Notes: generated by a model not told the origin, from the letters alone. 64,000 nt of DNA from Lentisphaerota bacterium (GCA_015061745.1 SUWB01000002.1:1-64000), one strand, 5' to 3'. Numbered from the stretch's first letter, positions 52,613 through 61,711 are shown. Numbers and translations: made by a program.

Positions 52613-52735
52613 ATGAACAAGCAAACCTTTGAAATATTGCCCTTACAGGGCGTGTATTGGAAAGATGAGAGCACGATTTTACAGACTCTTACGGACTTGC
52701 ACGGACAGATACGGACAAATACGGACGTCCGTTAG
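52613..52735 (+). CDS. 40-residue ORF ending inside a decamer array
   Basis: ATG at 52613, preceded by GAAAGGAAATAC, reads MNKQTFEILPLQGVYWKDES and ends in ILQTLTDLHGQIRTNTDVR, the last half coded by the ACGGAC array. The first half looks like the start of a real gene cut short by the repeat. Function unknown. Confidence 0.35.
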   Translation: MNKQTFEILPLQGVYWKDESTILQTLTDLHGQIRTNTDVR

Positions 52736-53262
52736 TGTCCGTTTGTGTCTGTAATAGTCCGTAAAATTTTTCAAAAGGAATCATTGATGCCAATAAAACG
52801 ACTGATCATAAAACTGCTCACCGCATTTTCGGCGTTGCGGGCGGGAAAAGTGTTTGCCGCAGATAATATCAGCGTTATTGCCTTCCTGTCAGGTTATGAT
52901 CGACTATTACCGGAAACTTGGACACGATTTTACAGAATCTTACGGACTTGCACGGACAGATACGGACAAATACGGACGTCCGTTAGTGTCCGTTTGTGTC
53001 TGTAATAGTCCGTAAAATTTTTCAAAAGGAATCATTGATGCCAATAAAACGACTGATCATAAAACTGCTCACCGCATTTTCGGCGTTGCGGGCGGGAAAG
53101 TGTTTGCCGCAGATAATATCAGCGTTATTGCTTCCTGTCAGGTTATGATCGACTATTACCGGGAACTTGGACACGATTTTACAGAATCTTACGGACTTGC
53201 ACGGACAGATACGGACAAATACGGACGTCCGTTAGTGTCCGTTTGTGTCTGTAATAGTCCGT
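52675..53262 (+). repeat. 250-bp tandem repeat carrying three head-to-head ACGGAC/GTCCGT arrays
   Basis: Three arrays start (first ACGGAC) at 52691, 52942 and 53191, so the period is 251 and 249 bp. Each array has four ACGGAC decamers (plus a preceding CAGAC word in copy 1) joined directly to four GTCCGT/GTCTGT decamers, an imperfect palindrome of about 72-82 nt. Between the arrays lies a nearly identical stretch with AAAAGGAATCATTG before an ATG (52787, 53038) that reads MPIKRLIIKLLTAFSALRAGK. Single-base indels break this frame differently in each copy, so it is probably non-coding now or a decayed gene. Nothing else was recognised in 52736-53345. Confidence 0.88.
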
Positions 53263-53345
53263 TAAAATATCTCTTATACGCAACTATTTCAAAGCAAGCT
53301 GGCGGTTCTTGCGAACGCTGCCGGCACACAAATTTTTGAGTGCGC

Positions 53346-55274
53346 TCACTTAATCTTGATATGGACGCCTGATTCGTGAACAGCCGTGATAAGTTCCGGA
53401 ATATCTGTAACCGAAAGAATATTGCGGGGCAGCACAGCAAAAGAGGAATCCTCAGGAGAAGCACAGGGGCCTTTGGCGATATCTTCCCAGTTGCGGGGCA
53501 AATCTTCCAGACGGAGTTCCGCCACCTGCTGCGAAAAGAGTGCCGCCAGAAGTGCATCAATACAGCCGTGACCTTTGGCTTCAAGAATGACTTTGCCCGT
53601 TGATGAAACTGGAGCTATGAGTTTCAGAGCACTCAGAATGTCATAGACACGTTTGGCACTCATATCTTCCCCCCAAAGCATATGCAGTGAAGGGAAGTGA
53701 TAACTGGCTCCGTAATAGTGATAACGGCCATTGGCAGGATTCAAATCACAGGCGTTGGAAGTACATTCGCCGACACCGCGGCAGTCAATGGCATAAAGGG
53801 CATCATCGGGGGCAGGTTTGCGGAGCTGCAGTTCATCTGCAGCATCAGCGTGGGGAATGTAAAGAATGGTCGTTCCCTGAATTTTTTCAAAGCTGTAAAA
53901 AAACTCCTCCTGATCCAGACGGTTGAGGATACACATAACTTCTCCCGGTTCAGTTTCAAGACCGAAACGGTTATAATTCAAACTGGCACCGTCCGCAAGG
54001 AAATGACGGCAGGGAAGCATCCTGTAATGAGGGGGAGCAGCAGGCTGCTTTATCCCCAGGAGCTTTTCCAGACGAATCCTGAGTGCTTCAGGGGCAAGCT
54101 TTCTGCGTTTGTTTCTGAGCTGCTGCACTTTTTCAGCAGCATATTCATAGAAATATTTTTCGCCGGGCAGATTATGCACATCGCCTCCCGGTGATGCAGC
54201 AAGCTCCTCCTCGGTACTGACCGGGACTTCGCCCTCCTCTTTCTGAGTATTGGGAACTCCCATAAGGTGACAGAGAAATTCATACCCCTTTTCACGCAGG
54301 GGTTGATAGATCCCGTGATGATCCTCTCCCATCATATAGTCAGGATATTCAGGATGTCCCAGCAGCGTATAGATTTTTTTCAACTCATCTTTGATCTCGC
54401 GGAATCCTCTGGGATCAAAGAAATCTCTTTCACCCCCCAGCAGCAGCATAGGCTTGGGGGCGGCAGCAATCAGAAAGTCGGCAAAATCCAGTCCCCGGGC
54501 AGCCGCACCGGGAGGCACCTGTTCTATATCGACGGCAACTTCATTTTCCACATTGTGGAGCCAGGTGGTCACGGCACTTGAAGGCACGAAACAACAAGCA
54601 CGTTCTTCGACGGCAGCCATCCAGGTCGTCAGAGTGCCGCCGCCGGATTCTCCGCATACGGCGACCCGTGCGGGATCCACATCGTTCCGGGACAGCAGAT
54701 AATCCATAGAGCGTATGGCATCAAAAATGCGCCACGAAAAAAGATCTTCACCGACAAGGTGGAGCTGCTTGCCCATAATGGTATGCTGCTGCGTGGGGGC
54801 CAGTTCAGGAGAAAACTGTTTCCGTTCCCCCTGCCCGATGGGGTCAACGATAAGAACGGCAAATCCCCGCATCGCAAGGGAGCGGCAGAAACGCTGATAC
54901 ATTCTGCTGCCTTTGCCGTTGTGGGAGTGTCCGCAGAGCCAGAGCACAGCGGGAAGTTTTCTGCCGTCGGCATCAGGAGGCAGATAAACATTGCCTGAAA
55001 TGGTAAAACCGGGACGGCTTTTGAAAAGGACTTTTTCCATAACAAATCCCGGAAAAGATACTTTATCTGTAATTTCAGGGGCAAGATCGATTTTTTCTGT
55101 GGGCAGAGTCAGAGATTTTTTGATCTTTTCTCTGACGGACTTCACATAATTTTCTGCATCAGAAAAAGTCTTAAGTTTCTCGATCCGCTGCTGACGAAGT
55201 GCACTATGGCGGCGGAATCTGGAAAGAAAATAATGCTGCAATGCATTGCCGAAAGTATAGGAAGACATAGCCAA
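53346..55274 (-). CDS. Alpha/beta hydrolase, acetyl-xylan-esterase-like (two-domain)
   Basis: A 642-residue protein. LWLCGHSHNGKG (about 112-123) is the oxyanion region, Ser210 in VCGESGGGT the nucleophile, Asp in GGERDFFDPRG (about 284) and His in MGEDHHGIY (about 319) complete the triad. The C-terminal third (from about 380) is a second, degenerate hydrolase-like domain with ILYIPHADAADEL and IDCRGVGECTS. The plan is like that of 811-2625. No signal peptide, so cytosolic. Probable role: removing acyl groups from imported glycan fragments. It is divergent from the hydrolase gene at 55568; the 293 bp between are AT-rich, with no sure promoter found. Confidence 0.75.
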   Translation of the reverse strand: MAMSSYTFGNALQHYFLSRFRRHSALRQQRIEKLKTFSDAENYVKSVREKIKKSLTLPTEKIDLAPEITDKVSFPGFVMEKVLFKSRPGFTISGNVYLPPDADGRKLPAVLWLCGHSHNGKGSRMYQRFCRSLAMRGFAVLIVDPIGQGERKQFSPELAPTQQHTIMGKQLHLVGEDLFSWRIFDAIRSMDYLLSRNDVDPARVAVCGESGGGTLTTWMAAVEERACCFVPSSAVTTWLHNVENEVAVDIEQVPPGAAARGLDFADFLIAAAPKPMLLLGGERDFFDPRGFREIKDELKKIYTLLGHPEYPDYMMGEDHHGIYQPLREKGYEFLCHLMGVPNTQKEEGEVPVSTEEELAASPGGDVHNLPGEKYFYEYAAEKVQQLRNKRRKLAPEALRIRLEKLLGIKQPAAPPHYRMLPCRHFLADGASLNYNRFGLETEPGEVMCILNRLDQEEFFYSFEKIQGTTILYIPHADAADELQLRKPAPDDALYAIDCRGVGECTSNACDLNPANGRYHYYGASYHFPSLHMLWGEDMSAKRVYDILSALKLIAPVSSTGKVILEAKGHGCIDALLAALFSQQVAELRLEDLPRNWEDIAKGPCASPEDSSFAVLPRNILSVTDIPELITAVHESGVHIKIK

Positions 55275-55567
55275 AAAACCTTATGATATTGTTAAAAAAC
55301 GCTTCAAAAAACTGTGGGGTTAATATAACCTGTCACAAATATTTTTTCAAGAAATTTAAAAAAATAACACATTTTTATCATAAAACATCAAATTCTTTTT
55401 GCACAAAGTTTCAAACGGCGAAAAGGCAAGCTCCCTTTGACGATTTTATAGGGCGTTTTTCATTTCTGCTGCTGGAAAAAACAAATTTCAAGCAGTATAG
55501 TATGAATACGGCAATTTTTTCTGCCGTCAACTGTAAAAAACATCTTAGTGAAGGATACAATCTTATT

Positions 55568-56440
55568 ATGAGAAACGCTGCATCTGAAATTTTCGCTCCC
55601 GTCGATTTGAAAAATATGGACCTGGAAGGAAACAGTGTCGTTGACCGTTTGCGTCTCCGGTACAAAGAATTCCGCCTCTGGGAAGGACAAGCTCCCGTAA
55701 CGGTTCCGGAAGATGCAAATTTAACAGAGCATTTCAATGATCTCAAAGGGGGCGGTTTCAACCGTCTGACCGATATTACTGTTCCGACGGTAACATATTT
55801 TCCCGTCAGTGCCCCCGATCCCTGCCCTGCCGTCATCGTCTGCCCCGGCGGCGGCTACGGTTATCTTGCCTGGGAACACGAAGGTATCGCCATCTGCAAC
55901 TGGCTCAACACCATCGGATTTTCTGCTTTTCTGCTCAAATACCGCTGTCCGCAACGCCGGGAAAGTGCCTTTGCCGATGCCGCAAGGGCGGTGCGTTTCA
56001 TCAGAGCCAACAAAGCTGTTTTCAATGTAAGCAAGGTCGGCTGTATTGGATTTTCCGCAGGGGGACATCTGTCGGCGACTCTTTCTGCCCCCGGTTCAAG
56101 GCTCCCTTATCCTCCGGCCGATGAATATGACAAACTTCCCTTTGTCCCCGACTTTGCGATGCTCCTTTATCCCGCCTATCTGACAGAGGATGACGGCACG
56201 ATCAAGGAAGAATTTACCATTGATGCCACTGTGCCCCCCACCTTTATTGTCCAAACCGAAGATGACAGTGTCAGAGTTGAAAACGGTCTTTTCTGGTATC
56301 TTGCCCTGAAACGGGCCGGAGTTCCTGCTGAAATGCACCTTTTCCCCGACGGCGGCCACGGCTATTCTCTGCATCTGAAAAACAAAAATGTTTCCGTGTG
56401 GCCAAAACTGGCTGAAACGTGGCTTGCTCAATTTGCCTGA
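55568..56440 (+). CDS. Alpha/beta hydrolase (BD-FAE/esterase-lipase type)
   Basis: 290 residues from the ATG at 55568 (MRNAASEIFAPVD), which has GAAGGA upstream. The much longer frame to 55283 is low-complexity and lacks family support. VIVCPGGGYGYLAWEHEG is the oxyanion GGGY box, Ser in GCIGFSAGGHLSA the nucleophile, Asp in VQTEDDSVRVEN and His in FPDGGHGYSL the rest. These enzymes split acetyl or feruloyl esters of xylan and similar glycans. No signal peptide. It is one of five alpha/beta hydrolases in the window, fitting a cell that imports acylated oligosaccharides. Confidence 0.87.
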   Translation: MRNAASEIFAPVDLKNMDLEGNSVVDRLRLRYKEFRLWEGQAPVTVPEDANLTEHFNDLKGGGFNRLTDITVPTVTYFPVSAPDPCPAVIVCPGGGYGYLAWEHEGIAICNWLNTIGFSAFLLKYRCPQRRESAFADAARAVRFIRANKAVFNVSKVGCIGFSAGGHLSATLSAPGSRLPYPPADEYDKLPFVPDFAMLLYPAYLTEDDGTIKEEFTIDATVPPTFIVQTEDDSVRVENGLFWYLALKRAGVPAEMHLFPDGGHGYSLHLKNKNVSVWPKLAETWLAQFA

Positions 56441-56496
56441 ACGACCACTCAATCGGTCCAGTTCAGTCCCAGTGGGGCAGACTGCCGATCAATAAC

Positions 56497-56547
56497 TGAA
56501 AAAAAAGGGCTGCGGCAAAAACTCAAACAGTTTTTTGCAACAGCCCC
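56497..56547 (-). terminator. Terminator after the DUF4838 gene (may serve both strands)
   Basis: A stem of GGGCTG and GCAAAAAAC with its complement, A/T runs at both ends, in the 121-bp gap between convergent genes ending at 56440 and 56562. Confidence 0.6.
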
Positions 56548-56561
56548 TGTAAGTTTGGAAT

Positions 56562-58403
56562 TTATTTTTTGAATATCGTTTGCGTGTGCTTGATAACATA
56601 CGCATCTTCCCAATCCAACCCGAAGTGCAGCCACTTCTTTCCCTCGGAAATCATTTTTCCTATTTCCTCAGTATAACGGTTGAAGGAATAGAATCGCAAT
56701 ATCCGTCTGCCGGCACATTTTTCGTTTGCCCATTTGCGGAAATTTTCCAGCTCCTTGAGCCCGGCAACCCCTGCGTGATAATCATCAAAGAAGGTTTTGA
56801 AACGGACCAGATACTCTGTCCACAGCACCAAAGCCTGCCGGTATTCGTTGCGGGGAAGTTTTTTGCAAAGCACTTTTGCCATTTCGTTGAGCTTCACATA
56901 ATCTGCCAGATCGGTACGGCTGAAAAGACTGTAAGGATAAGGAATGTGGCAAGCTCCGGCACTGTGCACCAGCTGGTGAACTTTTTTGATAAAGCGTTTG
57001 CCTTCGGCAACATCTTTGCCGAACAGGGCATTCCACATTCTTTTCTGTACGGCATTGCGTTTTTTGCTGTACAGGGCATTGGCCATACAGTAGAAGTTGA
57101 TACCGTAAACGTGCCAATGGGGCACGTGAAACTGGGTCCAGAGACCGTCGGAACCGATTTCCTGATAAAATTTTACTTCGTCAAACACATCGTCGGTATG
57201 GATCATCGGCAATGAGATGTAGAAATTCACCCCCATAAAGTATTCATACACGCCGAATGAACCGCCGTTTTTGACCTTCATCCAGCGTTTATGATCCTCG
57301 GCATAGTGGGAGTTGACAGGACACTCAGGATCGTTGATCTTGTGATTGATACATCTCCAATAGTTGGCAAGGGCACTGCGCATACCTTTATCCACGGTCA
57401 TTCCCTCACTGGGACGGCAGTAGTTGATATAGGCTCCGAATCCCAGAGTCAGAGTGCAGTTTTCTTCCCGCAGCCGGGTGTTGACATATTTTACAAGCTG
57501 GTGATAGATGCGGTTTGCCTGGTGGACGTGTTCAGAAAGGCTGTACAGCTCGCCTTTCTCATTTTTATCGTAAAGTTTGCTGCACTCTTTACATTCGCAC
57601 CAGCCGAACCCGTCATTGGGAGACAGACTCAAGGATTTGATACGGGGATGTGTTTTGCTGTATTCGATGATATTTTTGACCAGTTCTTCACGCAGCTCCG
57701 GATTGGTGGTGCAAAGCTGTTCGCTCAAGAGCAATGCACTTTTAGCAGAAGAGGGCTTGATACGCTCGCCGTTACGTTCTGCAAAAAATTCCGGATGAGT
57801 TGCCGCATATTTTTCTCCGGGGATAAGAAAGCTGAAGTTGTGTCCCCCGCCGGCAATGTCAATGCCCCGCAAATCAAAATAATCCTGCAGATCCGGTGTG
57901 ATATCCTCATAATATTTCAGCCAGGTTTGCAGAAAGTTGAGTTTATTTTTGACCATCCAGTCAGCAATGATATAATCTTCGTCACTAAAGGGGAATTCCT
58001 GCACCAGACCTCTTATTTTCAATGCCGGCACCCGGTTGCGGATCGCATATTTCCCAGCGGGCAGCACGACTTTGCCGCCGACGACATCAAGATGATCGAT
58101 CCCCGGCTCAAAGAAGCAGTAGCCGAGATATTCTTCAGCGAAATCATAGACGGCGTAAAGGATCTCCAACGTCGTGGGAGCAGTAAAAACAAGTGCATTT
58201 TCCAGAGCTTTCAGCGAAAAACCTTTGGCATTCTCTTTGATTTCAAAGAAAACCTTCACTTCCTGATCGGGAGCATTTTTACTTGCAAAACGTCTTTTAA
58301 CCAGCCCTTCAAGTTCTTCGGCTGCCAACTTCAGCCGTGCATCATCGGCGGCATTTACAAATTCAAGCCTTGTACGGCGGCTTAAAATCAGATCTTTTAC
58401 CAT
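56562..58403 (-). CDS. DUF4838-domain protein, alpha-glucuronidase/GH20-like fold
   Basis: A 613-residue protein. The N-terminal 100 residues (RLKLAAEELEGLVKRRF.. DFAEEYLGYCFFEPG) form the small alpha/beta domain seen before GH67 and GH20 barrels. The middle shows the DUF4838 pattern: HPEFFAERNGERI, then LCTTNPELREELVKNI, then SLSPNDGFGWCECKECSK. The CxxC pair looks like a metal or structural site. Members are thought to be glycosidases but few are characterised. No signal peptide. It resembles the GH20-like protein 38968-41619 in plan. The gene ends in a terminator and has no close upstream partner. Confidence 0.8.
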   Translation of the reverse strand: MVKDLILSRRTRLEFVNAADDARLKLAAEELEGLVKRRFASKNAPDQEVKVFFEIKENAKGFSLKALENALVFTAPTTLEILYAVYDFAEEYLGYCFFEPGIDHLDVVGGKVVLPAGKYAIRNRVPALKIRGLVQEFPFSDEDYIIADWMVKNKLNFLQTWLKYYEDITPDLQDYFDLRGIDIAGGGHNFSFLIPGEKYAATHPEFFAERNGERIKPSSAKSALLLSEQLCTTNPELREELVKNIIEYSKTHPRIKSLSLSPNDGFGWCECKECSKLYDKNEKGELYSLSEHVHQANRIYHQLVKYVNTRLREENCTLTLGFGAYINYCRPSEGMTVDKGMRSALANYWRCINHKINDPECPVNSHYAEDHKRWMKVKNGGSFGVYEYFMGVNFYISLPMIHTDDVFDEVKFYQEIGSDGLWTQFHVPHWHVYGINFYCMANALYSKKRNAVQKRMWNALFGKDVAEGKRFIKKVHQLVHSAGACHIPYPYSLFSRTDLADYVKLNEMAKVLCKKLPRNEYRQALVLWTEYLVRFKTFFDDYHAGVAGLKELENFRKWANEKCAGRRILRFYSFNRYTEEIGKMISEGKKWLHFGLDWEDAYVIKHTQTIFKK

Positions 58404-58600
58404 TTTTATATTCCTTCTTTTACAAAATTGGAACCGTTATTTGTGATGCTCATAACGTCAACAGCGGCCCACCGTGCTTAATATACACGCAACAAGGCTT
58501 TTTTACAAGGAGCTGTTCCCACTATGGGGAGTTTGCTGTTTTCCCCAATCGTTATTCTGAAAAAGAAATGCGTGTGTTTGATCGGGGGGGAAGAACCTTT

Positions 58601-59158
58601 TTACCCAAAGGGCTTTTCCTGATGCATATTACTTATCATTTTCAACTTACCGGAACGTTTTACATCCTTCACACAGGAAGCCGCACCGCCCCACAAAAAA
58701 AGCAATGTGAGTACGAGTGCCGGAATACGCCAGTTTTTCCAATGTCCGAAACACAATGCAAGAGCCAGCGGGATACAGCTCCAAAGCTGCCAAATATTTC
58801 CGGCTCCAATGAAAATAAAATTTCCGATCCCGATAAAGGCTCCTGCGATAAATCCAGCCCGGGCAAGACGCCGTTTCCAATCATCAGGAGCAGTCTGCAA
58901 CGCCGGTCCGTCTGCGTCCTTTTTGCGGCGGAAAAAAATACGGTAAAGGATCCACTGCCCCAATAAAGTCACCGGAGTGAGCAAAATCACCCAGATAACT
59001 TGAGCAATAACGCCTCTGAGTCTGGGACGATACCCGTCTTTTGCGTATTCTCTGCGAATATCATCAGGCATAAGATTGATATTGTAAGCCTTGCTTTTTT
59101 GACTGTTGTATCCGGAAGTTCCGTCAGAAACAACAGCATAACGGTCACGCAGTTCCAT
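58601..59158 (-). CDS. Hypothetical membrane protein
   Basis: A 185-residue protein. The N-terminal 45 residues are polar (MELRDRYAVVSDGTSGYN), then hydrophobic segments appear near 48-72, 96-115, 120-135 and 147-163. The loop FFRRKKDADGPALQTAPDDWKRR is basic and likely cytosolic. I do not recognise the family. It follows the 62-residue membrane ORF after 18 bp, so the two probably form one unit. The gap 58404-58600 holds nothing recognised. Confidence 0.55.
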   Translation of the reverse strand: MELRDRYAVVSDGTSGYNSQKSKAYNINLMPDDIRREYAKDGYRPRLRGVIAQVIWVILLTPVTLLGQWILYRIFFRRKKDADGPALQTAPDDWKRRLARAGFIAGAFIGIGNFIFIGAGNIWQLWSCIPLALALCFGHWKNWRIPALVLTLLFLWGGAASCVKDVKRSGKLKMISNMHQEKPFG

Positions 59159-59176
59159 ACGGTAATGCCAGCCGCA

Positions 59177-59365
59177 CTAGGTAAAGGCGGCACTGAGCAG
59201 ACAAAAAAGAAGAAACGCTGCAGATGTGCATAAAAACTGCCTTCTTTTGCGCAGGATCGTAACGCAGAGCAGCCAGGTCAGCCACAGAACAAACAAAAGC
59301 GGCAGCAGATATTTTCCGCTTTCATAAATCCAATTAAAAATTTTTATATCAAAAGGGATATCCAT
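59177..59365 (-). CDS. Small hypothetical membrane protein
   Basis: A 62-residue ORF MDIPFDIKIFNWIYESGKYL with two hydrophobic segments (LLPLLFVLWLTWLLCVTIL and FLCTSAAFLLFCLLSAAF) separated by RKRRQ, a clear positive-inside pattern. It stands 18 bp before the next membrane protein gene. No family is recognised; the hydrophobic pattern and the spacing are the only support. Confidence 0.45.
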   Translation of the reverse strand: MDIPFDIKIFNWIYESGKYLLPLLFVLWLTWLLCVTILRKRRQFLCTSAAFLLFCLLSAAFT

Positions 59366-59438
59366 ATTTTACCCCGCCATACATAAATCAGCTGCCTCAC
59401 TGATAATATACCATCTCCCGCAGGCGTTTACAAGACTC

Positions 59439-61064
59439 TTATCTTTCTGATGTAATAAAATTTCCGTCAGCGGACAAGGTGAAGTTTGTTCCTTTGACGG
59501 AATAATCCAATTTTTTACCGGCAGATGGCGAAACATACTCTTTTTGAAGATAATTTGGAACGAGCTCAGACAGTTTGGCCGGATATTTTCCGTATTCGAT
59601 TCTGTAAACTTTCAAGGCGAGGGCAGTTCGTCCCGTAATGATTCCCAAACGCTGACGTTTTGCGGCATTGGCATACATCTCCGCTCCGGAAATTATTTCC
59701 TGCTGCTCCAATTTTTTCAAGTCAGGAATACGTTTTACTGCATCAAAAAATCCCCGATACCGGGCGGTATTCAAATACGGAGCATAGAAAAAGGCGGCAA
59801 TTTTTCCTTTGTTTTCAGGCGGCACAGCCAAATAAAAGCCTGCTTCACAAGGAAGATGAACTTTCCAGTTTTTGCTCCAGACAAGGAGTTTCCGGTAAAT
59901 CGGCAAAAAAGATTTATCTTCCGGACCATATTGAATCAATGTACTCACCCATATATTACGGGCCGCAGTCCGTATCAATTCACAAATCAGATATGGTGTA
60001 TCGGCTGGAATCAAACTTTCAAGTTCCGGATATTTCAAAAGTTCCGGTAAAACTTTTTCTTTTTGATTTGTCCGGTAATAAAGTTCGGCAATATCAGAGC
60101 GGTGACGCACCAGAGAAAGGAAATGCTGCAAAGAGAAAAAATGCAGGACATCCCTTTTTCCAATATATGCGGCACTTTTTTGCAAACCGGTCAGATATTT
60201 TTCCAGCTCCGGAGAGGTGAAAAATTTTATTGTGTACTCTTTTTCATCTGCGGGAATGGTATCTTTTTTCCAATTATACTTCCCGGAACGGGGAGGATTG
60301 TACTTTGAGTGTTTTGTATAAAAATCAGGATCGACAAATGTTTTCAATTCCGGGAGTTCCTTATCTGTCACCCGAAACGGCGTAATTCCAAGTGCGGCAG
60401 CTTTTGTCTCCATTGCATTGTTTGCCCATAGCCCGGTTCCCCACGCTGAAAGCCAGAGGAGACACACTGATCCGGTAAAAATCCCGGCAAAAACAAGAAT
60501 ATTTTTCCAGGACCGTTTTGAACTTTTAAGAGTATGCCATAACCACACTGCTGCTGCAATCAAATTCACACCAAACATAACATACACCGCCGGCAGCATC
60601 GACATATCCGGACTGAAGACATCCCGCTTTGCAGTTGAAAAAAAGTTTACAAATGCGGCAACTCCGTAATATTGGGGCAGGAAAAGCAAATGCCCTGTGA
60701 GGAAAGCAACGCCCAAAGTCCACAATAAGGCCCAATACCATTTAGAAGAATTTTTCCGGCAGTTATAACTCCATAAAAAAAGAATGATCCCGCAGAAAAA
60801 AACGATTATTCCCAATCCATACATAAGGTCCCACGGAATATTGATATTTTCTGCGATGAAAGAAAGATGCGGTGTTTTTTTCAAAAGGATTTCTTTGATT
60901 GGTCCTTTGCAGAAAATGAGTGCAGCTCCCGTCAAGCCAGACACCCCAACTCCGGCAGCACTCCAACAGACTGCGTACTTGGGTTTTTCTGATCCGCCAG
61001 CCATAAATGCGGCAATCAACACGCCGATAAAGGCAAGTACAAGAAGAATTATCAACTCAGCCAC
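59439..61064 (-). CDS. Polytopic membrane protein with a GspG-like C-terminal stretch
   Basis: A 541-residue protein. About six membrane segments lie in the first 215 residues (MAELIILLVLAFIGVLIAAFMAGG, VGVSGLTGAALIFC, LMYGLGIIVFFCGIILFLW and further). A long soluble part follows. Its end ALALKVYRIEYGKYPAKLSELVPNYLQKEYVSPSAGKKLDYSVKG resembles the pseudopilin-like stretch often found in Planctomycetes and Lentisphaerae membrane proteins (Y-R-x-x-x-G-x-x-P-x-x-L-x-x-L-V-P-x-Y). The function is unknown. It is probably transcribed before the two small membrane ORFs downstream (73-bp gap). Confidence 0.6.
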   Translation of the reverse strand: MAELIILLVLAFIGVLIAAFMAGGSEKPKYAVCWSAAGVGVSGLTGAALIFCKGPIKEILLKKTPHLSFIAENINIPWDLMYGLGIIVFFCGIILFLWSYNCRKNSSKWYWALLWTLGVAFLTGHLLFLPQYYGVAAFVNFFSTAKRDVFSPDMSMLPAVYVMFGVNLIAAAVWLWHTLKSSKRSWKNILVFAGIFTGSVCLLWLSAWGTGLWANNAMETKAAALGITPFRVTDKELPELKTFVDPDFYTKHSKYNPPRSGKYNWKKDTIPADEKEYTIKFFTSPELEKYLTGLQKSAAYIGKRDVLHFFSLQHFLSLVRHRSDIAELYYRTNQKEKVLPELLKYPELESLIPADTPYLICELIRTAARNIWVSTLIQYGPEDKSFLPIYRKLLVWSKNWKVHLPCEAGFYLAVPPENKGKIAAFFYAPYLNTARYRGFFDAVKRIPDLKKLEQQEIISGAEMYANAAKRQRLGIITGRTALALKVYRIEYGKYPAKLSELVPNYLQKEYVSPSAGKKLDYSVKGTNFTLSADGNFITSER

Positions 61065-61328
61065 ATTTCACTCCTTTCAATGAATACATCTCAAAGGTAA
61101 TATATCATAGCCCAAAGGTATTTACAACTGAAGTTCACAGGTTTTCAATCATTTTCTGCAGAATTATGAAATTTTCAGTTTTGAAAAAACTCTTTGGAGA
61201 TTTTTTGAAGTTCAAACGGCTTCAGAATGGCCGGGGACTTCAAATTGAAAACAGACGAAATTCCGGGAATTTCAAGCGGGAAATCATTATCACCTTGTAT
61301 CACAGAGCGGTGAAAAAGACAAAAAAAA

Positions 61329-61404
61329 TGGCATCCTCAACGGGAGTCGAACCCGTGTTGCCGGGATGAAAACCCGGTGTCCTAGGCCTCTAGACGATGA
61401 GGAC
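61329..61404 (-). tRNA. tRNA-Glu (UUC), copy 1
   Basis: 76 nt including an encoded CCA. Minus strand: GTCCTCA acceptor, D-arm TCGTCTAGAGGCC, anticodon stem-loop CCGGG-TTTTCAT-CCCGG giving anticodon UUC, T-arm ACGGG-TTCGACT-CCCGT. G1-U72 wobble in the acceptor as in E. coli tRNA-Glu. The 264 bp to the left (61065-61328) show no gene. Confidence 0.95.
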
Positions 61405-61551
61405 GCTTGTTATCATCAATAACAATCGCAATACAGCGGAGTCATCTGTTTGACAGATCATCTTCCGCAACGGCTTCGCTTTTTCAGCTTACACCTAAAA
61501 AAAACCGGACAGCAAACCTACTGGCTTGTCATCCGCAGTTTCAGCGAGAAA

Positions 61552-61628
61552 TGGTGGGCGGTACGAGACTCGAACTCATGACCTCTGCCGTGTGAAAGCA
61601 GCGCTCTAACCAACTGAGCTAACCGCCC
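61552..61628 (-). tRNA. tRNA-Val (CAC)
   Basis: 77 nt including an encoded CCA. Minus strand: GGGCGGT acceptor, D-arm AGCTCAGTTGGTTAGAGC, anticodon stem CTGCT/GGCAG with loop TTCACAC giving anticodon CAC, T-loop TTCGAGT. It reads GUG codons. The 147 bp between it and tRNA-Glu copy 1 carry no recognised feature. Confidence 0.9.
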
Positions 61629-61635
61629 AAAAAAA

Positions 61636-61711
61636 TGGCATCCTCAACGGGAGTCGAACCCGTGTTGCCGGGATGAAAACCCGGTGTCCTAGGCCTCTAG
61701 ACGATGAGGAC
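61636..61711 (-). tRNA. tRNA-Glu (UUC), copy 2
   Basis: 76 nt including CCA, identical over the whole gene to 61329-61404. It lies 7 bp upstream of tRNA-Val on the same strand, so the three are likely one transcript. Confidence 0.95.

Noticed and set aside
52675-53262. CRISPR array or phage attachment repeat
   Set aside because: Units of 10 nt inside a 250-bp tandem repeat do not match CRISPR geometry; no integrase or phage gene is nearby.
53100-53339. 79-residue ORF over the third repeat copy
   Set aside because: It is read through the decamer array in a frame that differs between copies because of single-base indels; no conserved product.
55283-55567. N-terminal 95 residues of the hydrolase frame from 55283
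   Set aside because: Low-complexity, Lys/Phe-rich, AT-rich promoter-like DNA; the family domain starts after the ATG at 55568.
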